Virus record (IMG/VR): IMGVR_UViG_3300028025_001967
Span: 1 to 26,176 of that record
DNA from: a virus
DNA: 26,176 nucleotides
Reading direction: 5' to 3' (one strand)
The notes under the pieces: model-generated
The model's database searches: none
Told to the model about the DNA's origin: nothing
The model's input: only the letters and a program-made list of their open reading frames with translations
Shown: piece after piece, positions 21,072 through 26,176 of the stretch
Position numbering within the stretch: position 1 is the stretch's first letter
Layout: every line of letters begins with the position of its first letter
Program-made: the position numbers and the translations under genes

Positions 21072-22062
21072 TATTTTTGCAATAGCGGAACGACTGTACG
21101 AAGATCGTCAAATAATTAAGTCACAAGATATTGATGTTGAGAAGTATCTAAAGAACAATGATTTATCGGCACAGGTTAAATCTGCTAATAGCTGGTTAGA
21201 TGAGATTTACCAAAACTATACTGATCCTCAAAAAACTGACGATGCAGTAATGCCGTGGGTTAAAACTCATTCAGACGTTAAATTCAGGCTAGGTGAAGTG
21301 ACAGTCTATGCAGGTAGCAATGGCGGTGGAAAGTCTCTCGTCACAGGTCAGATAGCGTTAGGTTTAGTAAAACAGAACCTAAAGGTATGCATTGCTAGTT
21401 ATGAAATGAAACCTATAACTACCATTGTCCGTATGTTGCGACAATTCGCAGGTGAGAATATCAATGTACCGTTAACTCACGACAAAGAAGGCTACATTCG
21501 TGGTGTTTTAGGACGGTTTACTAATTTCATTGACGAGAATCTGTATCTTTATGACCAGCAAGGTTCCACTACTCCACAAAAAACTATAGCAATGGCAAGG
21601 TACTGTGCTGTTGAGCTAAACATAAAACATATCTTCATTGACTCATTAATGAAGTGTGTAGTCGCAGAGGACTCATTAAACGAGCAAAAGTCATTCGTAG
21701 ACGAGCTTTGTGCATTGGCACGAGACCATCACGTACACATTCATTTAGTCCACCACATACGCAAGTTGCAGTCTGAGGAAATACAGCCGTCTAAGACCGA
21801 TTTAAAGGGTTCTGGAAGCATTGCAGATCAGGTAGACAACGTGTTCTTAGTATGGCGTAACAAGAAGAAAGAGAACGCTCGTAGGAACAATGAGGACTAT
21901 GACGAGAAGCAGCCAGATATGTTTCTAATGTGCCAAAAGCAGCGAAATGGTGAGGCTGAGGAGTTTTATGGGATGTACTTTGAGCACAACAGCCAGCAAT
22001 TCGTAGATACTCTTGGTGGTCAGCCTATAGACTTTGATAACAAAGGTGCGTTTCGTGCCTGA
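21061..22062 (+). CDS. Replicative DNA helicase (DnaB/T7 gp4-like RecA fold)
   Basis: 333 residues. A short N-terminal region (1-75) replaces the usual DnaB N-domain. The motor domain shows Walker A AGSNGGGKS (84-92, K91), a catalytic glutamate in ASYEMK (E115), Walker B HIFIDSL (190-196, D194), the sensor-like VHIHLVHHIRK (225-235) and GSGSIADQVDNVFLVWRNK (250-268). This is the order of superfamily 4 hexameric helicases, which unwind DNA 5' to 3' at the fork. A GGAGG ribosome binding site lies inside the end of the primase-finger gene. With the finger protein it forms a split primase-helicase. Confidence 0.85.
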   Translation: MSDNIFAIAERLYEDRQIIKSQDIDVEKYLKNNDLSAQVKSANSWLDEIYQNYTDPQKTDDAVMPWVKTHSDVKFRLGEVTVYAGSNGGGKSLVTGQIALGLVKQNLKVCIASYEMKPITTIVRMLRQFAGENINVPLTHDKEGYIRGVLGRFTNFIDENLYLYDQQGSTTPQKTIAMARYCAVELNIKHIFIDSLMKCVVAEDSLNEQKSFVDELCALARDHHVHIHLVHHIRKLQSEEIQPSKTDLKGSGSIADQVDNVFLVWRNKKKENARRNNEDYDEKQPDMFLMCQKQRNGEAEEFYGMYFEHNSQQFVDTLGGQPIDFDNKGAFRA

Positions 22063-22258
22063 TAACAGCGAACTACACAGACATCGATGCGAAGTTAGGC
22101 AGGTATTGAAGTGGCGTACTCAAGATAGAAACAAAGCCATCGAATACCTGTCTATTGTCCGCAAAAAACGCGGAGATAGAGCGGCTCAGTTATTAGAGAA
22201 GGATTGCAGAACACAATGGACGCTAGGCAATCGCGGGGAAGATAGCCAATGGAAATAG
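22055..22258 (+). CDS. DUF7696-like small phage protein
   Basis: 67 residues from GTG 22055 (AAGGTG is six bases upstream); TTG 22034 would give 74. The sequence PDNSELHRHRCEVRQVLKWR, the IVRKKRGDRAAQLLEKD segment and the ending WTLGNRGED resemble a short basic protein family often found next to phage replication genes; from memory this is DUF7696. Its role is unknown. It overlaps the helicase end by eight bases and the next gene by ten, so it is embedded in the replication operon. Confidence 0.65.
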   Translation: MPDNSELHRHRCEVRQVLKWRTQDRNKAIEYLSIVRKKRGDRAAQLLEKDCRTQWTLGNRGEDSQWK

Positions 22259-22773
22259 ACTTAGACTCCAATGATTTAATCTTGGCTGCTCATAATGTTG
22301 GAATTATGCAGTCAGTTAAAAAAGCTAGATTAGACAACAAGCAAATTAAAAACAATAAGATATGTGGTCAAAGTGATTTTGCTGTTCACTATATTGGAAT
22401 GTTAGGTGAGATAGCTGTTTGTAAACTTTTGGGAGTCAATGTTAGGTTTGACGTTACTTATGGTGGAGATGGGAATATTGACTTAACAATTAAAGGTCAA
22501 ACTATTCAAATTAAGACAAGTTCAGTTTTGCGACCAGAACCACGGTATTTAATTTTTAACAGTATGGAAGATTTTGCTACTGATTGGTCTATTTATTGTT
22601 CGGTTCAATCGCCTACGGTTATTAAAATTCATGGGTTTGTAGGTAAAGAAAAGTTTAAACTAAATCACGAAATACAAAATTTTGGATATGGCAATAGATA
22701 TTGTTTAAACGATAAATATTTAACTGACATAAATAGATTTAATGAGGCTATGGAATGGTTTACAAAAGGGTAG
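22249..22773 (+). CDS. Putative PD-(D/E)XK nuclease-like protein
   Basis: 174 residues. After a helical N-terminus (NDLILAAHNVGIMQSVKKARL) a possible nuclease core appears: E54 in MLGEIAVCKLLGV, D78 in GGDGNIDLTIKG, and Q87-I-K89 in IQIKTSS, the E/D/Q-x-K arrangement of restriction-type PD-(D/E)XK folds. The C-terminal half (PRYLIFNSM, DWSIYCSV, KIHGFVGKEKF) is beta-rich. The gene is clearly richer in A+T than the helicase gene before it, hinting at separate acquisition. It could be a restriction-like or recombination nuclease, or an inactive fold. Function is inferred from the motif only. Confidence 0.5.
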   Translation: MEIDLDSNDLILAAHNVGIMQSVKKARLDNKQIKNNKICGQSDFAVHYIGMLGEIAVCKLLGVNVRFDVTYGGDGNIDLTIKGQTIQIKTSSVLRPEPRYLIFNSMEDFATDWSIYCSVQSPTVIKIHGFVGKEKFKLNHEIQNFGYGNRYCLNDKYLTDINRFNEAMEWFTKG

Positions 22774-23054
22774 ATAACAACCAGACTCAGATCGTTAAGG
22801 CTTTACGCGATATGGGTTGTACGGTTGAGCATCTTCATGCGGTAGGAAAAGGTTGTCCAGATATTATCGTCGGATTCAAAGCTAGAAATTTCTTGCTTGA
22901 GATCAAGGATGGTGATAAAAAGGTACTTACTCCAGATCAATTTAATTGGCACAGACTCTGGAAAGGTCAAGTAAACGTAGTTACAAGTATTGACGATGCT
23001 AAAAATTTAATATGGAAACTATCAGATGAATATCGATCCGAACGAAGCGATTAA
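22755..23054 (+). CDS. VRR-NUC domain nuclease
   Basis: 99 residues that are essentially one VRR-NUC (PD-(D/E)XK) domain: Q10/Q12 and KALRDMGCTVEHLHAVG at the start, PD at 35-36 in GKGCPDIIVGF, E49-I-K51 in NFLLEIKDG, then LTPDQFNWHRLW and VNVVTSIDDA. Members act as structure-specific nucleases or Holliday-junction resolvases in phages. All core residues are present, so it is probably active. It overlaps the preceding gene by 19 bases and belongs to the replication/recombination operon. Confidence 0.85.
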   Translation: MVYKRVDNNQTQIVKALRDMGCTVEHLHAVGKGCPDIIVGFKARNFLLEIKDGDKKVLTPDQFNWHRLWKGQVNVVTSIDDAKNLIWKLSDEYRSERSD

Positions 23055-23352
23055 CTTTATGATTAAGAATGCTGAGGCTTATGCACAAGCTAAGGCTAAT
23101 GTGGTGTATTTGACCGAATACAGAAAGACAGTTAAGGCTATAGGTTTTCAGCGCAGCTTAAAGAGTACGATGGCTGACAAAGAGGCAGATGCTTACACTA
23201 CTGATGAATACACATCGTGCGTAGAAGGGCTTAGAGAAGCCGTTGCTGAGGCAGAGCGATTACGTTGGATGCTTGTTGCTGCTCAGGCTCGTGTTGACTG
23301 CTGGCGGTCGATGGAAGCGTCGAATCGTTCTGTTGAAAGATCGACCTCGTGA
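23026..23352 (+). CDS. Conserved phage helical protein (unknown role)
   Basis: 108 residues, helical. The pattern NEAINFMIKNAEAYAQAKANVVYLTEYRKTVKA (two runs), then LREAVAEAERLRWMLVAAQARVDCWRSMEASNR is recognisable as a family that sits among phage replication and recombination genes, whose function I do not know. GGAAA precedes ATG, and the gene overlaps the VRR-NUC gene by 29 bases. Its last 122 bases are overlapped on the other strand by the gene 23231-23530. Confidence 0.65.
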   Translation: MNIDPNEAINFMIKNAEAYAQAKANVVYLTEYRKTVKAIGFQRSLKSTMADKEADAYTTDEYTSCVEGLREAVAEAERLRWMLVAAQARVDCWRSMEASNRSVERSTS

Positions 23353-23530
23353 ACGGATCAAATGTCTCCTCGTCGAACAGTAGCCACTCGTCTGCATCTT
23401 CATCAAAGTACATCCAGACACCAGCTTCTCTATCGTATTTCCAGATGACACCATCATCATCCATTTCCATGAGTTCAACTTCTTCAGCTTCAAACCAGAA
23501 ATCTTGACCATCGATAGATATGCCGTACAT
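23231..23530 (-). CDS. Acidic hypothetical protein encoded antisense to the operon
   Basis: 99 residues from ATG 23530, which has a perfect AGGAGG Shine-Dalgarno seven bases upstream; a longer reading from 23560 lacks that. The first 60 residues are strongly acidic and aromatic: YGISIDGQDFWFEAEEVELMEMDDDGVIWKYD and GVWMYFDEDADEWLLFDEE in parts. This looks like a genuine beta-rich domain and possibly a DNA mimic. The Gln/Ser-rich C-terminus lies entirely over the 3' end of the rightward gene and may be a by-product of overlap. It is the only leftward gene in this half and has no assigned function. Confidence 0.55.
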   Translation of the reverse strand: MYGISIDGQDFWFEAEEVELMEMDDDGVIWKYDREAGVWMYFDEDADEWLLFDEETFDPFTRSIFQQNDSTLPSTASSQHEPEQQQASNVIALPQQRLL

Positions 23531-23596
23531 ATAGCCTCCTAGTTGGAGAAATAGTAGCAAACCTAAATGAAATTTACGTTAATAAAGGGCAAAAAT

Positions 23597-23791
23597 ATGG
23601 ATAAAGTTTATTGCGATAATTGCAACTGGATTGGTGAACGTGACGATGTGCTAAGAGTACGTTGTGAATATGTATTTGATGATCCTGTAGATGTATGTCC
23701 TGAGTGCAACCATGCAGAGACAATATCGTCAGTTAAATATTTGTGGAGAAAGCGTCAAATTGACCAAAGATCAGAAGAAATACCTGTCTAA
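23597..23791 (+). CDS. Small zinc-ribbon-like protein
   Basis: 64 residues from ATG 23597, where AAAGGG is at good spacing; ATG 23567 would add 10 residues without a clear ribosome binding site. Cysteines C6/C9 (YCDNCNWIG) and C34/C37 (VCPECNHAE) form two zinc knuckles, with a basic tail (WRKRQIDQR). It probably binds zinc and perhaps nucleic acid. Its end overlaps the next gene in another frame. Confidence 0.6.
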   Translation: MDKVYCDNCNWIGERDDVLRVRCEYVFDDPVDVCPECNHAETISSVKYLWRKRQIDQRSEEIPV

Positions 23792-24062
23792 AGTTGCTAA
23801 TTTAGGTTGTATAATTTGCACTAGGCTAGGGTATGCAGGGACTCCTTCTGAGATTCACCACGTTAGAGGCTTAGGCTTGGGGATGGGAGTAAGGAGTTCG
23901 CATTACGATACGTTACCGCTTTGTCCTGAGCATCATCGGGGGAATACCGGATACCACGGAATGGGACGTAAAGCCTTTGAGCGTCAGTACGAAACGACTG
24001 AGCATGAATTACTTAAACAAGTTAGGGAAATGCTAAATGATGAAGAAATCGAAAGCAGCTAA
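23712..24062 (+). CDS. Ref-like HNH nuclease (RecA-associated family)
   Basis: 116 residues from ATG 23712; ATG 23691 is seven codons upstream, and TTG 23760, which has GGAG 11 bases before it, would reduce the overlap with the zinc-ribbon gene. The core is LGCIICTRLG (C33, C36), SEIHHVRGLGLGMGVRSSHY (H49, H50), LPLCPEHHRGNTGYHGMG (C71, H74, H75, H82) and RKAFERQYETTEHELL. This is the Ref (recombination enhancement function) / HNH arrangement known from phage P1, a RecA-dependent nuclease. It would act with host RecA in targeted cutting or recombination; the family call rests on motif layout. Confidence 0.7.
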   Translation: MQRQYRQLNICGESVKLTKDQKKYLSKVANLGCIICTRLGYAGTPSEIHHVRGLGLGMGVRSSHYDTLPLCPEHHRGNTGYHGMGRKAFERQYETTEHELLKQVREMLNDEEIESS

Positions 24063-24231
24063 GAAGGTCGCTAAGGTCATGACTGAGTATGGCAAGGGTG
24101 AATTACACTCTGGCAAAGGTGGTCCTGTAGTTAAGTCTCAGAAACAGGCTGTTGCCATTGCGCTTTCAGAGGCTGGCAAGTCATTACCTAAGCGTGGTCA
24201 ACGTACTGCTAAGAATAAGGCTAAAAAATGA
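24037..24231 (+). CDS. Small basic protein, DUF6496-like
   Basis: 64 residues, Lys-rich. KKVAKVMTEYGKGELHSGKGG..VKSQKQAVAIALSEAG is a conserved short motif set that I recall as DUF6496, found in phages and some bacteria. The C-terminus (SLPKRGQRTAKNKAKK) is a basic tail that would bind nucleic acid. Two start codons in a row (24037, 24040) follow AGGGAAAT. It overlaps the Ref-like gene by 26 bases and the next mini-gene by ATGA. Role unknown. Confidence 0.7.
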   Translation: MMKKSKAAKKVAKVMTEYGKGELHSGKGGPVVKSQKQAVAIALSEAGKSLPKRGQRTAKNKAKK

Positions 24232-24389
24232 AAACAGGTCTATACAGTAATATCCATGCTAAACGTAAGCGTATAGCCGAAGGTTCTGGCGAGAAGATGA
24301 AAAAGGTTGGTGCTAAAGGTGCGCCAACTAAGGCTGACTTTGTGCAAGCTGCTAAAACTGCTAAACCTGCTAAAAAGGCAAAGAAATGA
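24228..24389 (+). CDS. 53-residue basic conserved mini-protein
   Basis: A real gene below usual length limits. From ATG 24228 it encodes 53 residues: KTGLYSNIHAKRKRIAEGSG, EKMKKVGAKGAPTKADFV and a final Ala/Lys repeat AAKTAKPAKKAKK. The 'Y.NIHAKRKRIA.GSGEKM' block recurs in phages next to the neighbouring proteins, as far as I remember. Its start overlaps the previous stop (ATGA) and its stop overlaps the next start (ATGA), filling an otherwise empty 150-base gap exactly. The basic tail suggests nucleic acid binding; function unknown. Confidence 0.75.
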   Translation: MKTGLYSNIHAKRKRIAEGSGEKMKKVGAKGAPTKADFVQAAKTAKPAKKAKK

Positions 24390-24637
24390 TTAAGCGTGGC
24401 AAAGAGGAATTCTCAGGTTACAACAAGCCTAAGAAAACTCCTAGCCATCCTACCAAGAGTCATGCGGTACTTGCGAAGGACGGAGACGAGGTTAAGTTGA
24501 TTCGTTTCGGTCAGCAAGGTGTAAAGGGTAGTCCAGACGGTAGCAAGCGTAATGAGGCATTTAAGGCTCGTCATGCAGGGAATATTGCTAAAGGTAAGAT
24601 GTCAGCCGCTTTTTGGGCTAATAAAGTGAAATGGTGA
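24386..24637 (+). CDS. Small basic conserved protein, DUF6321-like
   Basis: 83 residues. A basic N-terminus (KRGKEEFSGYNKPKKTPSHPTKSHAVLA in parts) precedes the conserved block VKLIRFGQQGVKGSPDGSKRNEAFKARH and the ending AKGKMSAAFWANKVKW. I recall this as DUF6321, widespread in phages and of unknown function. It closes a trio of small basic proteins tied by ATGA overlaps. A structural or DNA-condensing role for the trio is speculation. Confidence 0.75.
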   Translation: MIKRGKEEFSGYNKPKKTPSHPTKSHAVLAKDGDEVKLIRFGQQGVKGSPDGSKRNEAFKARHAGNIAKGKMSAAFWANKVKW

Positions 24638-24640
24638 GTT

Positions 24641-25102
24641 ATGAAAGAATGTCCTATTGTCTGCTCAGACATCCAGCTTAATCTAAAGAACAGAGATTGG
24701 GCATTTAAGAACGTAGGCTATGGTCCTGCTAATCCTGACTCTCCAGAGGACTTCTGGCAGATTCGCGCTAAGGAATGGGCGACAAGTCCTAAGAACGCTC
24801 AGACGATGAAATGTGGCAACTGCAGCGCATTTATCCAGACTCCTGATATGATGAAGTGTATTGTCGATGGTATTCAGGGCGAAGAATCGGATAACGAGAC
24901 GTATGCTAACGAGGTAGTGGATAGTGCGGAACTAGGCTATTGCGAGCTGTTTGAGTTCAAGTGTGCAGCAGATCGTACCTGTTCAGCGTGGCTGGTTGGT
25001 GGACCAATTTCTAAGGCTATGACTGACAAGCAAAAGACTATGTTAAAGATGGCTAAACTGGAATATTCCAATGACGATGACGAATATTCCGAAGACACTT
25101 AA
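24641..25102 (+). CDS. Cys-rich cluster-binding-like phage protein
   Basis: 153 residues. The N-terminus PIVCSDIQLNLKNRDWAFKNVGYGP.NP..PEDFW is a conserved phage block. Six cysteines in the C-terminal half (C58, C61, C73, C101, C108, C114; MKCGNCSAF, CELFEFKCAADRTCSAW) have the look of a high-potential iron-sulfur or zinc-binding protein, ending in VGGPIS and an acidic tail. Metal identity cannot be told from sequence. The acidic tail region overlaps the next gene by 32 bases. Confidence 0.6.
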   Translation: MKECPIVCSDIQLNLKNRDWAFKNVGYGPANPDSPEDFWQIRAKEWATSPKNAQTMKCGNCSAFIQTPDMMKCIVDGIQGEESDNETYANEVVDSAELGYCELFEFKCAADRTCSAWLVGGPISKAMTDKQKTMLKMAKLEYSNDDDEYSEDT

Positions 25103-25616
25103 TTTAGGCTCTGGCAAGGATTGGAAGGATTCTTACTTTAATGCAGACATATTGCTTAGAGTTAATCCTGACTGGTGGTGCGACATATCTAAGGTAGAGT
25201 TTGGCACTACTATCGACAGTCCTAGATTTGGCAAGGTAGAGATAACAAAGGGAATGTTCAAAACAATCGTCGCAAATGACGTTTTAGAGCATATACCTGA
25301 CTTAGTGGCTGCAATGACTAACTGTAAGGACTTGCTAGAAGTTGGTGGTGAGTTCCATATAAATGTTCCGTATGAGCTAAGTTTAGGTGCATGGCAAGAC
25401 CCAACGCACGTACGTGCTTTTAATGAGAATAGCTGGCTGTACTATACCGAGTGGCATTGGTACTTAGGATGGCAGGATAGATTTAACCTATCGTCAATGG
25501 AGTTCAAGCTGTCAGAGTTTGGTCAGGAATTGATGGACAAAAACATTCCCGATCAGGAAATTATGCGTACTCCTAGAGCAGTAGATTCAATGAAAGTCAT
25601 TTTAACAAAGTGCTAA
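25071..25616 (+). CDS. SAM-dependent methyltransferase-like protein
   Basis: 181 residues (179 if ATG 25077 is used). The SAM-binding start is LNLGSGKDW, followed by FNADI, then IVANDVLEHIPDL, a class I methyltransferase motif 'N/D-VLEH', and LLEVGGEFHINVPYE as strand beta5. The second half (DPTHVRAFNENSWLYYTEWHWYL and after) is a substrate-recognition part with many aromatics, as in sugar or lipid methyltransferases. It stands next to a glycosyltransferase, so modification of a phage or host surface glycan is plausible. It is less likely to be a DNA methylase because no DPPY-type motif is seen. Confidence 0.7.
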   Translation: MTMTNIPKTLNLGSGKDWKDSYFNADILLRVNPDWWCDISKVEFGTTIDSPRFGKVEITKGMFKTIVANDVLEHIPDLVAAMTNCKDLLEVGGEFHINVPYELSLGAWQDPTHVRAFNENSWLYYTEWHWYLGWQDRFNLSSMEFKLSEFGQELMDKNIPDQEIMRTPRAVDSMKVILTKC

Positions 25617-25710
25617 CACGCATGAGGATTGGATAGATACTGCTATCAGCTCACCGTTGAAAGAATACGGATAAGTAGGCTCGACAGAAACGCCAGTCCT
25701 CAGCCGTGTT
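25615..25710 (+). ncRNA. Structured RNA candidate (long imperfect stem with internal hairpins)
   Basis: The 112-base gap between methyltransferase and glycosyltransferase genes holds a 96-base element. AACACG (25615-25620) pairs with CGTGTT (25705-25710); after a 2x2 internal loop, TGAGGATTGG (25623-25632) pairs with CCAGTCCTCA (25693-25702) with one G-U. Inside are ATAG/CTAT (25633-25636 with 25643-25646) and CCGT/ACGG (25654-25657 with 25667-25670), or alternatively CGTT/AACG (25655-25658 with 25689-25692). No U-run follows, so it is not an intrinsic terminator. It could be a regulatory leader, a ribozyme or a processing site; none is recognised with confidence. Confidence 0.45.
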
Positions 25711-25728
25711 GATATTTAGGGGAATTAC

Positions 25729-26176
25729 TTGCAAGCAATCGTAATCGCTACGGTAGGCAGTCCAAGCATCCACGTACTATTGGAGAGCATTAATCAATAT
25801 GCAAGAGAATTGCCAGTTTACGTTAGTGCAAATAGTTTGGAGCTGTGGGGAGAAGTTAGAAAGAGACTTGGCAACGATAGAGTCATATTCAGACCAAATA
25901 CTGCTACCAATTTCGGAGATGCGTATAATGCAATTGTCTCTTATGCCTTTTCTACAGGGAATTACGATTCACTAATCATTGCTAATGACGATGTAGTATT
26001 GGCTCCCGATACTATTGAGAAGATGCAAGCTGATTATAAGCACGTCAGCAAGTCATTTAAGGTTGGATTCTTAGGTGCAAGATCAGATTACGTACTACCA
26101 GCACAGAATATACGAGTAGCTGAGGAAGATGACGTATTCTCAGCGTTAAAGTGGGAGAGCGAGTTACACATCAAGA
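25729..26176 (+). CDS. Glycosyltransferase, GT-A-like (3' partial)
   Basis: The frame from TTG 25729, with AGGGG eight bases upstream, stays open to the window end and gives 149 residues. The N-terminal QAIVIATVGSPSIHVLLESI strand-helix, then YDSLIIANDDVVLAPDTIEKM, where NDDVV is the DxD-like metal/nucleotide-sugar motif of GT-A enzymes, and FLGARSDYVLPAQN are typical. It would transfer a sugar to an acceptor not yet known, perhaps with the methyltransferase encoded just before. The structured element 25615-25710 lies in its leader. The start is chosen from the ribosome binding site since no ATG exists near. Confidence 0.75.
   Translation, partial: MQAIVIATVGSPSIHVLLESINQYARELPVYVSANSLELWGEVRKRLGNDRVIFRPNTATNFGDAYNAIVSYAFSTGNYDSLIIANDDVVLAPDTIEKMQADYKHVSKSFKVGFLGARSDYVLPAQNIRVAEEDDVFSALKWESELHIK

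Noticed and set aside
25060-25090. Repeated GAATATTCC palindrome, 21 bases apart
   Set aside because: The spacing is in frame and encodes a repeated acidic EYS motif, so the protein sequence explains it adequately.
25624-25702. Possible tRNA with acceptor GAGGATT/AGTCCTC
   Set aside because: A D-arm-like hairpin exists, but there is no T-loop and the middle hairpin lacks U33 and a fifth pair, so it is not a tRNA.
25615-25710. Hammerhead-type self-cleaving ribozyme
   Set aside because: GAAA is present on the plus strand and CTGAGGA on the minus strand, but the two core elements never occur on the same strand in the needed order.
1-26176. CRISPR array, insertion sequence, integrase or attachment site
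   Set aside because: No regularly spaced repeats of CRISPR size, no transposase or recombinase motifs and no tRNA-like attachment sequence were found.

Overview
The window is a 26.2-kb piece of a tailed double-stranded DNA bacteriophage genome (Caudoviricetes), AT-rich and very densely packed, with most genes joined by ATGA or TAATG overlaps. It looks like a short-tailed (podovirus-like) phage: there are adaptor, nozzle/hub-like and fibre proteins and a run of Ala/Gln/Gly-rich probable DNA-ejection proteins, but no tape measure, sheath or tail-tube gene. No integrase is visible. The host cannot be fixed from the sequence; the small accessory proteins resemble those of phages of freshwater Gram-negative bacteria, which is a recollection and not a search result.

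Layout. (1) 1-14895, + strand, late genes: end of a head-tail adaptor gene, small virion proteins, a three-LamG-domain adhesin, an AT-rich HNH endonuclease gene wedged into the structural block (3248-3766), a repeat protein with a duplicated GYW module, a large nozzle/hub-like protein, a C1q-like protein, a GNAT-like protein, four probable ejection proteins, a collar-type tail fibre, three small membrane proteins, a 3TM holin and a GH24 lysozyme. (2) 14896-16303, + strand: a sigma70-like promoter, a Cys-rich mini-protein, a metallophosphoesterase and a coiled-coil protein. (3) 16279-19323, - strand, leftward early operon: driven by a strong promoter (TTGACA-N18-TATAGT) at 19364-19393; small unknown proteins, an ERF single-strand annealing protein and an SSB-like protein, then a clear intrinsic terminator (17197-17225), followed by a Cro/CI-type regulator and three more small genes. 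(4) 19387-25616, + strand, rightward early/replication region: a putative DNA-binding protein, a 32-residue zinc-ribbon micro-protein, a candidate promoter with a potentially structured leader, a DUF1376-type replication protein whose gene carries helically phased repeats plus an AT-rich stretch (candidate origin, as in lambda O), a stand-alone CHC2 primase zinc finger, a RecA-fold helicase, two PD-(D/E)XK nucleases, a Ref-like HNH nuclease, three tiny basic proteins, a Cys-rich protein and a methyltransferase. (5) 25615-25710: a non-coding element closed by a long imperfect stem, followed by a glycosyltransferase gene that runs off the end.

How it works together (inference): divergent early transcription from about 19.35-19.9 kb would express the recombination set (ERF + SSB-like) leftward and the replication set (initiator, primase finger, helicase, nucleases) rightward. 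The late block builds the virion and lyses the cell with holin and lysozyme. The most interesting non-standard signals are the intragenic iteron cluster (20305-20434), the promoter-plus-leader at 19870-19995 in which the same bases can pair with either the 5' end or the ribosome binding site, and the structured RNA candidate at 25615-25710. Several functional genes are below usual length cut-offs (18360-18458, 19799-19897, 24228-24389).
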